A stretch of DNA of 64,000 bases, taken from Microvirga ossetica. Lineage in GTDB: Bacteria > Pseudomonadota > Alphaproteobacteria > Rhizobiales > Beijerinckiaceae. Below are positions 48,054 to 61,665 of the stretch, piece by piece; positions within the stretch are counted from its first letter, which is position 1; each line of letters begins with the position of its first letter. Position numbers and translations under genes: made by a program. Where the stretch lies: positions 2,947,501 to 3,011,500 of the forward strand of contig NZ_CP016616.1 in the NCBI RefSeq assembly GCF_002741015.1. Direction: 5' to 3'. The notes below the pieces were generated by a model. It searched no databases, was not told where the DNA came from, and worked only from the letters and a program-made list of their open reading frames with translations.

Positions 48054-50216
48054 ATGACAAGCCGCATCGCCGATGTCCTCATCCCGCTGGCGCTGGACAC
48101 GGCCTATTCCTACGCCGTGCCGGACGGCTTGCCCCTCGAGGAGGGCGATGTGGTGCAGGTGCCGCTCGCCAACCGCGAGGTGGCGGGCGTCGTCTGGAGC
48201 ATGCGCGAAGGCCAGGGGGGCAACCTCAAGAAGGTGACGGGGGTCATCGAGGCGCCGAACCTTCCGGCGACGATGCGCAAGTTCCTGGACTGGATCGCCT
48301 GGTACACCCTGGCGCCCAAGGGCTCGGCCCTCGCCATGGGGCTCAAGATCCCGGACCCCGACCGGCAGGAGGTCGCCCGGGTCGGCGTGAAGCTCGCCGG
48401 CGCCTTGCCGAAGCGCATGACGCCCGCCCGGCAGAAGGTGATCGACATCGCTCAGGACGGTGTCGTGCGGCTCAAGAGCGAGCTGGCGCATGCAGCCGGG
48501 GTCAGCGCCGGGGTCGTGAACGGGCTCATCGACGAAGGAGCCCTGGAGACGGTCGCCCTCTTGGCCGAGCCCGTCGCCGAGTTGCCCGACCCCGCCTTCG
48601 GCCACACCGCGCTCTCGGACGGCCAGCAGGCGGCCGCGGATGAGATCGTCGCTGCCATGGACGAGCCGCATCCGCCGGTGATCCTGCTCGAAGGCGTCAC
48701 CGGGTCCGGCAAGACGGAGGTTTATTTCGAGGCGGTGGCTCAAGTCCTGCGCTCCGGCCGGCAGGCCCTGATCCTCATGCCCGAGATCGCGCTCACCGCC
48801 CAGTTCCTCGACCGATTCGCCGCCCGCTTCGGGGTCAAGCCCGCCACCTGGCATTCCGGCGTCACGGGCCGCAGGCGCGAGCGGCTCTATACGGCGATCG
48901 CATCCGGCGAGGTGAAGGTGGTGGCCGGCGCCCGCTCGGCCCTGTTCCTGCCTTACGCGGATCTCGGCCTGATCATCGTCGATGAGGAGCACGAGACCGC
49001 CTACAAGCAGGATGACGGGGTGCATTACCACGCCCGCGACATGGCGGTGGTGCGCGGCAAGATCGAGAATGCCCCGGTGGTCCTGGCCTCGGCCACGCCC
49101 TCCATCGAGAGCCGGGTCAATGTGGAGCGCGGGCGCTACCGGCAGGTGAAGCTGCCGGAGCGATTCGGCGGCCGCTCGATGCCGCAGATCCGGGCGGTGG
49201 ACCTGCGCAAGGAGCAGATCCCCAAGGGACGCTGGCTCTCGCCGACTCTCGTCTCCGCCGTGGAGCAGACGGTCGCAAACGGCGAACAGGCGCTGCTCTT
49301 CCTCAACCGGCGCGGCTATGCACCCCTGACCCTCTGCCGGGCCTGCGCCCATCGCTACGAATGCCCGAACTGCTCGTCCTGGCTGGTGGAGCACCGCTTC
49401 CGCCGCTCCCTGGTCTGCCATCATTGCGGGCATGTGGAGCGCACGCCCCATGCTTGTGTCGAATGCGGCAGCATCGATTCGCTGGTGCCCTGCGGTCCCG
49501 GCGTGGAGCGCATCGCGGAAGAAGCGGCCGAGCTGTTCCCGGACAAGAGCTGCATCGTGCTCTCGAGTGATTTTCCCGGCGGAACGGAGCGGCTGCGGGC
49601 GGAGCTCGCCGCCATTGCGGCAGGCGAGTTCGACATCGTCATCGGCACCCAGCTCGTGGCCAAAGGGCACAATTTCCCGCTCATGACCCTGGTGGGGGTG
49701 CTCGATGCGGATATCGGCCTCACCTCGGGCGATCCGCGGGCGGCCGAGCGCACCTTCCAGATGCTGCAGCAGGTGACCGGCCGCGCCGGGCGCGGCGAGA
49801 AGCCGGGGCGGGCCCTGGTCCAGACTTGGCAGCCGGACCATCCGGTCATCGCGGCCCTCGTCTCCGGCGATGCCGAGCGCTTCTACGAGGAGGAGACCCG
49901 CGTCCGCGAAATGGCGGGCCTGCCGCCCTTCGGGCGCCTTGCCTCCCTGATCGTCTCGGCGGTCGAGCGCGAGGTGGCGGAGGCCCATGCCCGAGGCATG
50001 GCGCTCGTGGCGGAGCCCTCGCCCGGCGTCACGGTGCTCGGCCCGGCCGAGGCGCCGCTCGCCTTGATCCGGGGCCGCTACCGCTTCCGGCTCTTGGTCA
50101 AGACCGAGCGGGAGGTGGACCTTCAGGCCTACCTGCGGGGCTGGATGGCCCGCTGCCCGAAGATCCGCGGCAACACCCGCGTCTCCATCGATGTGGACCC
50201 GCAAAGCTTCTTGTGA
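48054..50216 (+). CDS. priA: primosomal protein N' (replication restart helicase PriA)
   Basis: 720 residues. N-terminal 3'-DNA-binding domain (VLIPLALDTAYSYAVPDGL), Walker A GVTGSGKTEVYFEAV near residue 215, DEEH box IIVDEEHETAYKQ near 305, the zinc-binding insert with paired cysteines (CRACAHRYECPNC, CHHCGHVERTPHACVEC) and QVTGRAGRG, helicase motif VI. It reloads the replisome at stalled forks. Divergent from xerC with 46 bp between. Confidence 0.97.
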   Translation: MTSRIADVLIPLALDTAYSYAVPDGLPLEEGDVVQVPLANREVAGVVWSMREGQGGNLKKVTGVIEAPNLPATMRKFLDWIAWYTLAPKGSALAMGLKIPDPDRQEVARVGVKLAGALPKRMTPARQKVIDIAQDGVVRLKSELAHAAGVSAGVVNGLIDEGALETVALLAEPVAELPDPAFGHTALSDGQQAAADEIVAAMDEPHPPVILLEGVTGSGKTEVYFEAVAQVLRSGRQALILMPEIALTAQFLDRFAARFGVKPATWHSGVTGRRRERLYTAIASGEVKVVAGARSALFLPYADLGLIIVDEEHETAYKQDDGVHYHARDMAVVRGKIENAPVVLASATPSIESRVNVERGRYRQVKLPERFGGRSMPQIRAVDLRKEQIPKGRWLSPTLVSAVEQTVANGEQALLFLNRRGYAPLTLCRACAHRYECPNCSSWLVEHRFRRSLVCHHCGHVERTPHACVECGSIDSLVPCGPGVERIAEEAAELFPDKSCIVLSSDFPGGTERLRAELAAIAAGEFDIVIGTQLVAKGHNFPLMTLVGVLDADIGLTSGDPRAAERTFQMLQQVTGRAGRGEKPGRALVQTWQPDHPVIAALVSGDAERFYEEETRVREMAGLPPFGRLASLIVSAVEREVAEAHARGMALVAEPSPGVTVLGPAEAPLALIRGRYRFRLLVKTEREVDLQAYLRGWMARCPKIRGNTRVSIDVDPQSFL

Positions 50217-50247
50217 TTAAGCAGGATCCCGCATCAAGACAGGCACC

Positions 50248-50808
50248 ATGACCAAGATCGTCCACTGCATCCGCCACGGTCAATCGACCTTCAACGCCCA
50301 TTTCGCCGAAACCGGCGAAGATCCGCTGCATTTCGATGCGCCTCTGACGGAGCTCGGCCAGCGCCAGGTGGCCGAGCGCGCGCCGGAGCTGCGTTCGAAT
50401 CCTTACGAACTCGTCGTGACCTCGCCCCTGACCCGGGCGATCCAGACCACCATGGGCCTGTTCGGCAATCACCCGGCCTCTCCGGCGATCCTGGTGGAAT
50501 GCCTCCACCGGGAGCACCTGGAGAGCAGCTGCGACGTCGGTCGGGCCGTCTCCCATCTGTCGCAGGAGTTCCCCCACCTGTCCTTCGGGCATCTCGAGGA
50601 GGTCTGGTGGCACAACGAGGGCCAGGCGAACGAGAGGGGCTTCATCGTCGAGCCGGCCCACGTGTTCGAGGACAGGGTCGAGCGGTTCCGGGGCTGGCTG
50701 GCCGAGCGGCCGGAAAAGCTGATCGCCGTGGTGGGCCACGGTACCTTCTTCAGCAAGCTGACCGGCCGGTTCCTGGCCAACTGCGAAGTCGCGGCCCTCG
50801 AACTCTAG
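50248..50808 (+). CDS. histidine phosphatase family protein
   Basis: 186 residues. Catalytic motif CIRHGQSTFN with the phospho-accepting His near residue 9, TSPLTRAIQTT and the second His in VVGHGTFFSKL. This is the phosphoglycerate-mutase-like fold; a general phosphatase of small molecules is more likely than glycolytic mutase, judging by length. It lies 32 bp after priA. Confidence 0.92.
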   Translation: MTKIVHCIRHGQSTFNAHFAETGEDPLHFDAPLTELGQRQVAERAPELRSNPYELVVTSPLTRAIQTTMGLFGNHPASPAILVECLHREHLESSCDVGRAVSHLSQEFPHLSFGHLEEVWWHNEGQANERGFIVEPAHVFEDRVERFRGWLAERPEKLIAVVGHGTFFSKLTGRFLANCEVAALEL

Positions 50809-51017
50809 CTTTACCATAAACGCGCACCCGGTTTTTCCAGGCCAGACAGGGCCCGGCTCGCCTTGCGCCTGCGAAAAACCCATGCTAGTGCACCCTCGCC
50901 CGACGGGTGGAGACGGCTTCCGCCTCGGGCTCATTTCCACACCTGACGGGTCTCCCGAGAGCCTCCATTGCAGGCTGTCCCGGTCGAGGCCCGTTAAGAC
51001 ACGAGAGAGATGGTTAC

Positions 51018-51589
51018 GTGGCGCAAAGCGGTTCGCAAGAAGGACCCCTCCTGTCGGGCGTAGCATTGCGCTATGCTTCGGCGCTGTTCGAAGTCGCTCG
51101 GGAAGCGAATGCCGTGGATGCCGTTGCCGGCGACCTCGACCGCTTCGACGAACTGATCCGCGGCAGCGAAGACCTGCGGCGCCTGATCCAGAACCCCATT
51201 TTTTCGGCTGAAGAGCAGTCGAACGCGGTCGGAGCGATTCTCGACAAGGTCGGCATTTCGGGCCTTGCGGGCAACTTCATCCGCCTCGTCGCGTCCAAGC
51301 GCCGGCTCTTCGTGCTGCCCGACATGATCCGCGCCTTCCGGAACCTGGTGTCCGATGCCAAGGGCATCGTCCAGGCGCAGGTCACCCTGGCGGAAGCGCC
51401 GTCCGACACAGTATTGAACGAGATCAAGGCGGCGCTGCGCGACGTCGCCAAGGCTGACGTCGCTGTCGACGTCAAAATCGACCCGAGCCTCATCGGCGGC
51501 CTCATCGTGAAGATGGGTTCCCGCATGGTGGATGCCTCGGTGCGCACCAAACTCAATTCCATTCGTCTAGCGATGAAAGAGGTCCGCTG

Positions 51590-51590
<1 letters not shown>
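51018..51590 (+). CDS. atpH: ATP synthase F1 delta subunit
   Basis: 190 residues from GTG 51018, after gagagatggttac. The start reads [27 protein letters not shown], and [22 protein letters not shown] and [25 protein letters not shown] are OSCP/delta signatures. It links F1 to the peripheral stalk. First of atpHAGDC; overlaps atpA by one base. Confidence 0.96.
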
Positions 51591-53119
<1,529 letters not shown>

Positions 53120-53174
53120 GGACTTCCGTTCTCGTTAGATCCAGCCGGATTTCCGGAGAGGGTAGGGACGCTCG

Positions 53175-55512
<2,338 letters not shown>

Positions 55513-55525
55513 TCACGTTAAGCAA

Positions 55526-55558
55526 CATCCCGGAGCCGTGCCTGCACGCTCCGGGATG
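55526..55558 (+). repeat. perfect hairpin between atpD and atpC
   Basis: CATCCCGGAGC (55526-55536) pairs with GCTCCGGGATG (55548-55558), 11-nt loop, followed by ATCTTGTCC. It may be a palindromic repeat or a partial terminator lowering atpC expression. Confidence 0.65.
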
Positions 55559-55626
55559 ATCTTGTCCAAGCGTATCTCCCAAACGATTCCCAGCCGCACC
55601 AGTGGATGGGATGACGAGGAGCTCAG

Positions 55627-56028
55627 ATGGCTACCTTCACTTTCGAACTCGTCTCTCCCGAGCGTGTGCTGTTTTCCGGAGAGGTCGACGCGGTCGTCCT
55701 GCCGGCCACCGAAGGCGACATGACGGTTCTGGCCGGCCATTCGCCGGTGATGACCACCCTCAAGACCGGGTTCCTCGTCGTCACCAGCACTCCCGGCAAC
55801 GGACGCCGCGTTCTCGTGCGCGGCGGCTTCGCCGACGTGAACCCGAACGGCCTCACGGTGCTGGCCGAGCGCGCCCTCCCTGAGGAAGAGCTGACCCAGG
55901 ACATCCTCGACCAGGAGATCCTGACCGCCGAGATGCATTACGACGCCACCAACGAACCGGCGGCCAAGCATGCCGCGGAATCGGCCATCGCGCAGCTGCG
56001 CGAAGCCAAGGCGGCGCTGAACTTCTAG
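55627..56028 (+). CDS. atpC: ATP synthase F1 epsilon subunit
   Basis: 133 residues. The beta-sandwich reads FELVSPERVLFSGEVDAVVLPATEGDMTVLAGH-like positions 4-36, with TTLKTGFLVV and VRGGFADVNPNGLTVLAE; two C-terminal helices follow (KHAAESAIAQLREAKAAL). It regulates the rotor. Separated from atpD by 114 bp with a hairpin. Confidence 0.97.
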   Translation: MATFTFELVSPERVLFSGEVDAVVLPATEGDMTVLAGHSPVMTTLKTGFLVVTSTPGNGRRVLVRGGFADVNPNGLTVLAERALPEEELTQDILDQEILTAEMHYDATNEPAAKHAAESAIAQLREAKAALNF

Positions 56029-56055
56029 AACATTTTTACAGCTCGCGACCTGAAA

Positions 56056-56081
56056 CAACCCGGCCCTGAGCCGGGTTTTTC
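56056..56081 (+). terminator. intrinsic terminator of the atp operon
   Basis: AACCCGGC-CCTGA-GCCGGGTT followed by TTT and CG, right after atpC. Confidence 0.9.
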
Positions 56082-56086
56082 GTTTC

Positions 56087-56656
56087 ATGGACAAGCCCGC
56101 GCCGCTCATCCTCACGCTTGAACTGGACGAACGCTCCTTCGCCTTCTTCGGCGCGCAGAGACGGCGCTATTTTCCGCCCGAGCGGAACTTCATTCCGGCT
56201 CATCTCACGCTGTTTCACGCCCTGCCGGGCGAGCATCTCGCATCCATCGAGCATGACATTGGGGCCTGCGCCTCACGTCGGCAATCTTTTACCCTCGACG
56301 TGACGGGACTGCGCTCGCTCGGACGCGGCGTGGCCTATACGCTCGAATCCACCGAGCTGACAGAGATGCGTCGGAAGCTCGCGCGGCAATGGAACGACTG
56401 GCTCAAACCTCAGGACCGCCAGAATTATCGGCCGCATGTGACAGTGCAGAACAAGGTCGATCCAGCGGCGGCGCGGGCGCTGCTGGACGAGCTGGGCGAC
56501 GGCTTCGAGCCGTTTCAGGTTGAGGCTGTCGGGCTCGAGCTGTGGTGGTATCGCGGCGGACCGTGGGAGAAGGTGCAGACCTTTACACTAGGCGCGTCTT
56601 CTCCCCTCTCCCGTGTGGGAGAGGGGCAGGGGCGAGGGCGGGCGATTCCAGAATAA
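56087..56656 (+). CDS. 2'-5' RNA ligase family (2H phosphoesterase) protein
   Basis: 189 residues. The two H-x-T/S motifs of the 2H fold are visible: AHLTLFHAL near residue 38 and RPHVTVQNK near residue 125. Members act on 2',5'-linked or cyclic phosphodiesters in RNA. The last about 20 residues (SSPLSRVGEGQGRGRAIPE) are encoded by a palindromic intergenic repeat, so the original C-terminus was probably near EKVQTFTLG. Start ATG 56087 lies right after the atp terminator. Confidence 0.85.
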   Translation: MDKPAPLILTLELDERSFAFFGAQRRRYFPPERNFIPAHLTLFHALPGEHLASIEHDIGACASRRQSFTLDVTGLRSLGRGVAYTLESTELTEMRRKLARQWNDWLKPQDRQNYRPHVTVQNKVDPAAARALLDELGDGFEPFQVEAVGLELWWYRGGPWEKVQTFTLGASSPLSRVGEGQGRGRAIPE

Positions 56657-56754
56657 GGCGCCATCCCTCTCCGCCTTCGAAGGCGACATCTGCAGAACCA
56701 TGTCCGGTAACGGCCTTCCCTCACCCCAACCCTCTCCCACACGGGAGAGGGAGT
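56605..56754. repeat. pair of palindromic repeats in inverted order
   Basis: CCCCTCTCCCGTGTGGGAGAGGGG at 56605-56628 and CCCTCTCCCACACGGGAGAGGG at 56732-56753, the same family as at 26401. The first lies within the 3' end of the 2H gene; the second is just past the putA stop. Confidence 0.65.
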
Positions 56755-56764
56755 TGCCGCTGCC

Positions 56765-59700
56765 TCATTCCCCCATCGCGATCAGGTTCGCATTGCCGCC
56801 GGCGGCCGCCGTGTTGATCGTCACCGTCTGTTCGGTGGCAAAGCGCAGGAGGTAATGCGGGCCGCCGGCCTTGGGGCCGGTGCCTGAAAGTCCGTGACCG
56901 CCGAAGGGCTGCACGCCGACGACCGCGCCGATCATGTTGCGGTTGACGTAGACGTTGCCGACCGAGAGAGCCTCGACCACGCGCTCCACCGTGGCATCGA
57001 TGCGCGAATGAACGCCGAGCGTCAGGCCGTAGCCGGTGCCCTCGATGGCCTGCAGCACGTCGCCCAGGCGACCGGCCTTGTAGCGCACCACGTGCAGCAC
57101 CGGGCCGAACACCTCCTGCGCGAGATCATGCGGCTTCTTCAGCTCGAAGATATGCGGCGCCACATAAGTGCCATCGGCCGGCGCCTCGCCGGCATAATGC
57201 ACCTTCGCCTGGCGCGTCATCGCCGCGATATGCGCGTCGAGCTTGTCCTTCGCCTCGCGGTCGATCACCGGACCGATCTGGGTCGAGATTTCACGCGGAT
57301 CGGCGATCTTCAGCTCGCGCGCATTGCCGGCAATCATCTCGATCATGCGGTCGGCCACATCGTCCTGTACGCAGAGCAGGCGCAGGGCGGAGCAGCGCTG
57401 GCCGGCGGAGCGGAAGGCGGACATCACGACGTCGTCGGCCACCTGCTCAGGGAGAGCGGTCGCATCGACGATCATCGCGTTGATGCCGCCGGTCTCCGCG
57501 ATCAGCGGGACGATAGCGGCATCCTTGTTGGCAAGCGTGCGGTTAATGATGCGCGCAACCTCCGTCGAGCCGGTGAAGACCACGCCGGCCACATCCTTGT
57601 GCTCGACGAGGCGCGCGCCCACGCGTCCATCGCCGGGCACGAGGTGAAGCGCCGTCTTCGGCACGCCGGCCTCGTGCAGGATGCGCACGGCAAGATCGGC
57701 GATCAGCGGCGTCTGCTCGGCGGGCTTGGCGACGACCGCATTGCCGGCCATCAATGCCGCGCTGACCTGCCCGAGGAAGATGGCGAGCGGGAAGTTCCAG
57801 GGTGAGATCGCGACGAACACGCCGCGTCCGCGCAGGCGCAGCACGTTGCTCTCGCCGGTCGGCCCCGGCATGGCCTCACCTGCGCCGAATAGGCTGCGGC
57901 CCTGAACGGCGTAGTAGCGCAGGAAATCGACCGCCTCGCGCACCTCGGAGAGTGCATCGTCGAGGGTCTTGCCGGCTTCGACCTGCAGCAGGTGAAGCAA
58001 GGCGCCGCGCCGCTCCTCCAGCAAGTCGGCAGCCCGCTGCAGCGCCTTGGCGCGGGCGTTTGCATCCGTGCGGCTCCACTTGGCGAAGCCGGCCTGTGCC
58101 GCAGTCATCGCACGGTCGGCGACCTCGGGCGAAGCCTCCGTCACCTGACCCGCGATGGTGCTGTTGTCGATGGGGCTGACGAGCGGGCGCGACGTGCCGG
58201 AGCCCGCCTTGCCGTCAATCAGCGGCTCGGCCTTGTAGCTTTGCTGCGCACTCTTCTTGATTTCGGCCAGCAGCGCCTCGAGCGAGGCCTGGTGGCCGAA
58301 CTCGACGCCTTTCGAGTTCGGGCGCTCAGGCCCATAGAGATCGCGCGGCAGCGGCACCTTGGAATGACGTGCCTTGTCGGCCGACACGATGATGTCGGCC
58401 GGGCGCTTCAGCAGGGCCTCGACCGGCACGTTGGTATCCGCCGCCACCGAGACGAAGGAGGAGTTGGCGCCGTTTTCCAAAAGGCGGCGCACGAGATAGG
58501 CCAGAAGATCGCGGTGGCCGCCGACCGGCGCATAGGCGCGGCAGGCGAGACCCGGATTGTCCTCCAGAAGCCGCGCATAGAGCGCCTCGCCCATGCCGTG
58601 CAGGCGCTGGAACTCGTAGCCTTCCGTGCCGCCCGCGCGCTCGATGATGGAAGCGACGGTGAGCGCGTTGTGCGTGGCGAATTGCGGGTAGATGCGCGGG
58701 CGCAGGGACAGCATCTTCTCGGCGCAGGCCATGTAATGCAGGTCCGTCATCGCCTTGCGGGTGAAGACCGGATAATCGTCGAGGCCGCGCTCCTGGGCGC
58801 GCTTCACCTCGGTGTCCCAATAGGCGCCCTTCACGAGGCGCACCATGAGCTGGCGGTCATAGCGCTCCGCCATGGCGGCGACGGCATCGATCACAGAGCC
58901 GGCGCGCTTCTGATAGGATTGGATGGCAAGCCCGAAACCTTTCCAGTCGGCGAGCGACGGATCGGCGAGCACCGCCTCGATCACCTCGAGCGACAGTTCG
59001 AGCCGGTCGGCCTCCTCCGCATCGATTGTGAAATTGAGGTCGTAGGATTTCGCCTGTCGCGCCAGCGCGATCGTCAGCGGCACGAGTTCGCGCATCACCC
59101 GCTCGCGGCTCGTGGCCTCGTAGCGCGGATGCAGCGCCGAGAGCTTCACCGAGATGCCGGGGCGATTCGGCAGCGGCTCGTTGCCGGCGGAGCGGCCGAT
59201 GGCGTCGATGGCGGAGGCGTAGGACTCGAAATAGCGGCGCGCATCCTCGGCGGTGCGGGCGCCTTCGCCGAGCATGTCGAAGGAATAGCGATAGACGCGG
59301 CCCTTGGACGAGCCAGCGCGCTTCAGGGCCTCCTCGATGGTCTGGCCGAGCACGAAGTGATTGCCCATCACCCGCATGGCCTGGCGGGTCGCCGTGCGCA
59401 CGGCGGGAAGGCCGAGGCGCTTGGTGAGCTGGCCCAGAATGCTCTCCGGCGTTTCGCCGGGCTGGATGATGCGCGCCGTGATGCCGAGGGCCCAGGCCGA
59501 GGCCGAGACCAGGAAGGCGTCGGACTTGGCTTCATGGCCGGCGAAATCGGCCTGGCCGAGCTTGTCCTCGATCAGGCGGTCGGAGGTGGCGGCATCCGGC
59601 ACCCGCAGCAGGGCTTCGGCCAGCACCATGAGGGCGAGGCCTTCCTTGGTGGAGAGCGCGTATTCCCGCAGCATTTCCTCGACGCCGCCGAGTCCGCCGC

Positions 59701-59863
59701 CCTTGGCACGGATCGCCTCGATCAGGCGGGTGGCCTGCGCGTCCACGCGCTTTTCCCGCTCCGGCGAGAGCCGCGCGCCGGCGAGGAGCCGGGCCGCAAG
59801 GGCCTTGTCGTCCTCGGCATAGGGCGGGTTGAAGGGCAGAGCGGTGCTAGGGGCAGGGCGCAT
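56765..59863 (-). CDS. putA: bifunctional proline dehydrogenase / glutamate-semialdehyde dehydrogenase
   Basis: 1032 residues. The proline dehydrogenase barrel spans about 130-440 (SVKLSALHPRYE, FTIDAEEADRLELSLEV, VRLVKGAYWDTEVKRAQERG), and the aldehyde dehydrogenase about 500-1000 (AISPWNFPLAIFLGQVSAAL, ETGGINAMIVDATALPEQV, SAGQRCSALRLL with the catalytic Cys). It oxidises proline to glutamate through a channel. It lacks the ribbon-helix-helix domain of the long E. coli type and so is not its own repressor; the divergent AsnC/Lrp gene fills that role. Confidence 0.97.
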   Translation of the reverse strand: MRPAPSTALPFNPPYAEDDKALAARLLAGARLSPEREKRVDAQATRLIEAIRAKGGGLGGVEEMLREYALSTKEGLALMVLAEALLRVPDAATSDRLIEDKLGQADFAGHEAKSDAFLVSASAWALGITARIIQPGETPESILGQLTKRLGLPAVRTATRQAMRVMGNHFVLGQTIEEALKRAGSSKGRVYRYSFDMLGEGARTAEDARRYFESYASAIDAIGRSAGNEPLPNRPGISVKLSALHPRYEATSRERVMRELVPLTIALARQAKSYDLNFTIDAEEADRLELSLEVIEAVLADPSLADWKGFGLAIQSYQKRAGSVIDAVAAMAERYDRQLMVRLVKGAYWDTEVKRAQERGLDDYPVFTRKAMTDLHYMACAEKMLSLRPRIYPQFATHNALTVASIIERAGGTEGYEFQRLHGMGEALYARLLEDNPGLACRAYAPVGGHRDLLAYLVRRLLENGANSSFVSVAADTNVPVEALLKRPADIIVSADKARHSKVPLPRDLYGPERPNSKGVEFGHQASLEALLAEIKKSAQQSYKAEPLIDGKAGSGTSRPLVSPIDNSTIAGQVTEASPEVADRAMTAAQAGFAKWSRTDANARAKALQRAADLLEERRGALLHLLQVEAGKTLDDALSEVREAVDFLRYYAVQGRSLFGAGEAMPGPTGESNVLRLRGRGVFVAISPWNFPLAIFLGQVSAALMAGNAVVAKPAEQTPLIADLAVRILHEAGVPKTALHLVPGDGRVGARLVEHKDVAGVVFTGSTEVARIINRTLANKDAAIVPLIAETGGINAMIVDATALPEQVADDVVMSAFRSAGQRCSALRLLCVQDDVADRMIEMIAGNARELKIADPREISTQIGPVIDREAKDKLDAHIAAMTRQAKVHYAGEAPADGTYVAPHIFELKKPHDLAQEVFGPVLHVVRYKAGRLGDVLQAIEGTGYGLTLGVHSRIDATVERVVEALSVGNVYVNRNMIGAVVGVQPFGGHGLSGTGPKAGGPHYLLRFATEQTVTINTAAAGGNANLIAMGE

Positions 59864-59977
59864 CGGAAAATCCTCTGGATGTTTCCGGAAATATAGGAAG
59901 GAGCGGGCCGTGCTTCGATGGCAAAATTAGCTGCTTTGCCTTAGGAAGAGCGGTGAATAAGCCATAAGGCCGTGAAA

Positions 59978-60439
59978 ATGACGGATTTGGACCGGATCGA
60001 TCGCAAGATCCTCAAGGCGCTCCAGGCCGATGGCCGCATCGCCACTGTGGAGCTGGCAGAAAAGGTGGGTCTGTCGCCCACCTCCACCGGCGAGCGGGTC
60101 AAGCGCCTGCAGCGGGAGGGGGTGATCGCCGGCTACGGGGCGAGGCTCGATCCGCACCGGCTCGGCCTCGAGCTTCTGGTCTTCGTGGAGGTCTCCCTCG
60201 ACAAGACGACGCCGGACGTGTTCGAGAAATTCGCCGCCGCCGTGAAGCGCGCGCCGGAGGTTCTCGAATGCCACATGGTGGCAGGCGGCTTCGATTATCT
60301 GGTCAAGACCCGCGTCGCCGACATGGCCGCCTATCGCCGCTTCCTCGGCGAGATCCTCCTCGCGCTCCCGGGCGTGAAGGAGACACGCACCTATGCGGTG
60401 ATGGAGGAGGTGAAGAGCGACGGGATGCTGCCGGTGTGA
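59978..60439 (+). CDS. Lrp/AsnC family regulator, likely of putA
   Basis: 153 residues from ATG 59978 (GTG 59972 is also possible). Helix-turn-helix at about 3-60 (LDRIDRKILKALQADGRIATVELAEKVG...STGERVKRLQREG), ligand-binding RAM domain after it (LECHMVAGGFDYLVKTRV). Divergent from putA with 114 bp between, the standard place of PutR, the proline-responsive activator of putA in Alphaproteobacteria. Regulation of putA is inferred from position. Confidence 0.9.
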   Translation: MTDLDRIDRKILKALQADGRIATVELAEKVGLSPTSTGERVKRLQREGVIAGYGARLDPHRLGLELLVFVEVSLDKTTPDVFEKFAAAVKRAPEVLECHMVAGGFDYLVKTRVADMAAYRRFLGEILLALPGVKETRTYAVMEEVKSDGMLPV

Positions 60440-60467
60440 GACAAGCGATGAGATAGACCCATCACCG

Positions 60468-60608
60468 TGTCATTCCGGGGCGCCGCAGGCGCGCCCGGAA
60501 TCCATAACCGCTGACGCTACCGGAGAGGTCCCAGCGAAGGGACAGCATTCTTTCTGAAGACGTCGTGTTTATGGATTCCGGGCTCTGCTACGCGGCCCCG
60601 GAATGACA
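60468..60608. repeat. long palindromic repeat pair
   Basis: The unit starts TGTCATTCCGGGGCGCC and ends GGCCCCGGAATGACA; two inner hairpins carry GGCGCC...GGCGCGCC and GATTCCGGGC. It lies between the regulator gene and the convergent terC. Confidence 0.7.
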
Positions 60609-60654
60609 GTGAGAGGCGAGTAGAGCGGGAGGGCGTGGCTCTCCCACTGTGTTT

Positions 60655-61665
60655 TTACCCGGCGACCGTCTCTTCTTCCTCGTCCTTCGTCTTCCAGAGC
60701 GAGTAGACGACGCCGCCTGCGATCAGTGCGAAGGTCACGCCGAGCGAGATGGTGGGGTCGAGCTTGCCCACGAGCTGGTTCCAGAAGATCTTGCCGCCGA
60801 TGAAGGCGAGCACCAGCGCGAGCGCGTATTTCAGGTAGTGGAACCGGTGCACCATGGCGGCGAGCGCGAAGTAGAGCGCGCGCAGGCCGAGGATCGCCAT
60901 GATGTTCGCCGTGTAGACCACGAAGGTGTCCGTGGTGATGGCGAAGATCGCCGGCACCGAGTCGACCGCGAAGATCAAATCAGCGACGTTGATCACCACG
61001 AGGGCGAGGAAAAGCGGCGTCGCCCAGGTGACGATCCTGCCCGTTTTCGCATCGGGCTCGCGCACGAAGAAGCGCTGATCGTGAAGGCTGTTCGTCACCC
61101 GCATATGCTTGCGCAGGAAGCGGACCATCGCGTTCTTGTCGATATTCGGTTCGCTCTCGGGCACGAGCAGCATCTTGATGCCGGTCGCGATGAGGAAGGC
61201 GCCGAAGAGATAGAGCATCCAGGCGTATTCCTGCACCAGCGCAGCGCCCACCGCGATCATGATGCCGCGCAGGATGATAACGCCGACGATGCCCCAGACG
61301 AGGGCGCGGTACTGGTATTTCCGCGGGATGGCGAAATAGCTGAAGATCAGCGAGATCACGAAGACGTTGTCGATCGACAGGGACTTCTCGATGAAGAAGC
61401 CCGTGAAGTACGAGATGCCCGCATGGGTACCGTCCTCGGTCACCAGGAGGCCGGTCTCGAACGACCACCAGATATAGGCGCCGAAGATCGTCGCGATGCC
61501 GATGTAGAAGGCGGATAACAGGAGACTCTCCTTCACGCCGAGCTCTTTGTCCTTTCTGTTCAGGACACCGAGATCGAAGGCGAGGAGAAAAACGACAAGG
61601 CTGAGGAAAGCCGTCCACATCCAGACGGGCTTACCCAGCCATTCCATGAGCAGGAATTCTGGCAT
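60655..61665 (-). CDS. TerC family membrane protein (Alx type)
   Basis: 336 residues with about eight to nine membrane helices. SLSIDNVFVISLIFSYFAIPRKYQYRAL and VINVADLIFAVDSVPAIFAITTD are the TerC core, with conserved Asp residues for metal. The C-terminus is acidic (KTKDEEEETVAG). Members export manganese or are linked to tellurite and pH stress. Monocistronic by context. Confidence 0.92.
   Translation of the reverse strand: MPEFLLMEWLGKPVWMWTAFLSLVVFLLAFDLGVLNRKDKELGVKESLLLSAFYIGIATIFGAYIWWSFETGLLVTEDGTHAGISYFTGFFIEKSLSIDNVFVISLIFSYFAIPRKYQYRALVWGIVGVIILRGIMIAVGAALVQEYAWMLYLFGAFLIATGIKMLLVPESEPNIDKNAMVRFLRKHMRVTNSLHDQRFFVREPDAKTGRIVTWATPLFLALVVINVADLIFAVDSVPAIFAITTDTFVVYTANIMAILGLRALYFALAAMVHRFHYLKYALALVLAFIGGKIFWNQLVGKLDPTISLGVTFALIAGGVVYSLWKTKDEEEETVAG

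Noticed and set aside
48033..50204. Minus-strand frame opposite priA
   Set aside because: PriA motifs are complete on the plus strand; the antisense frame lacks a recognisable domain.
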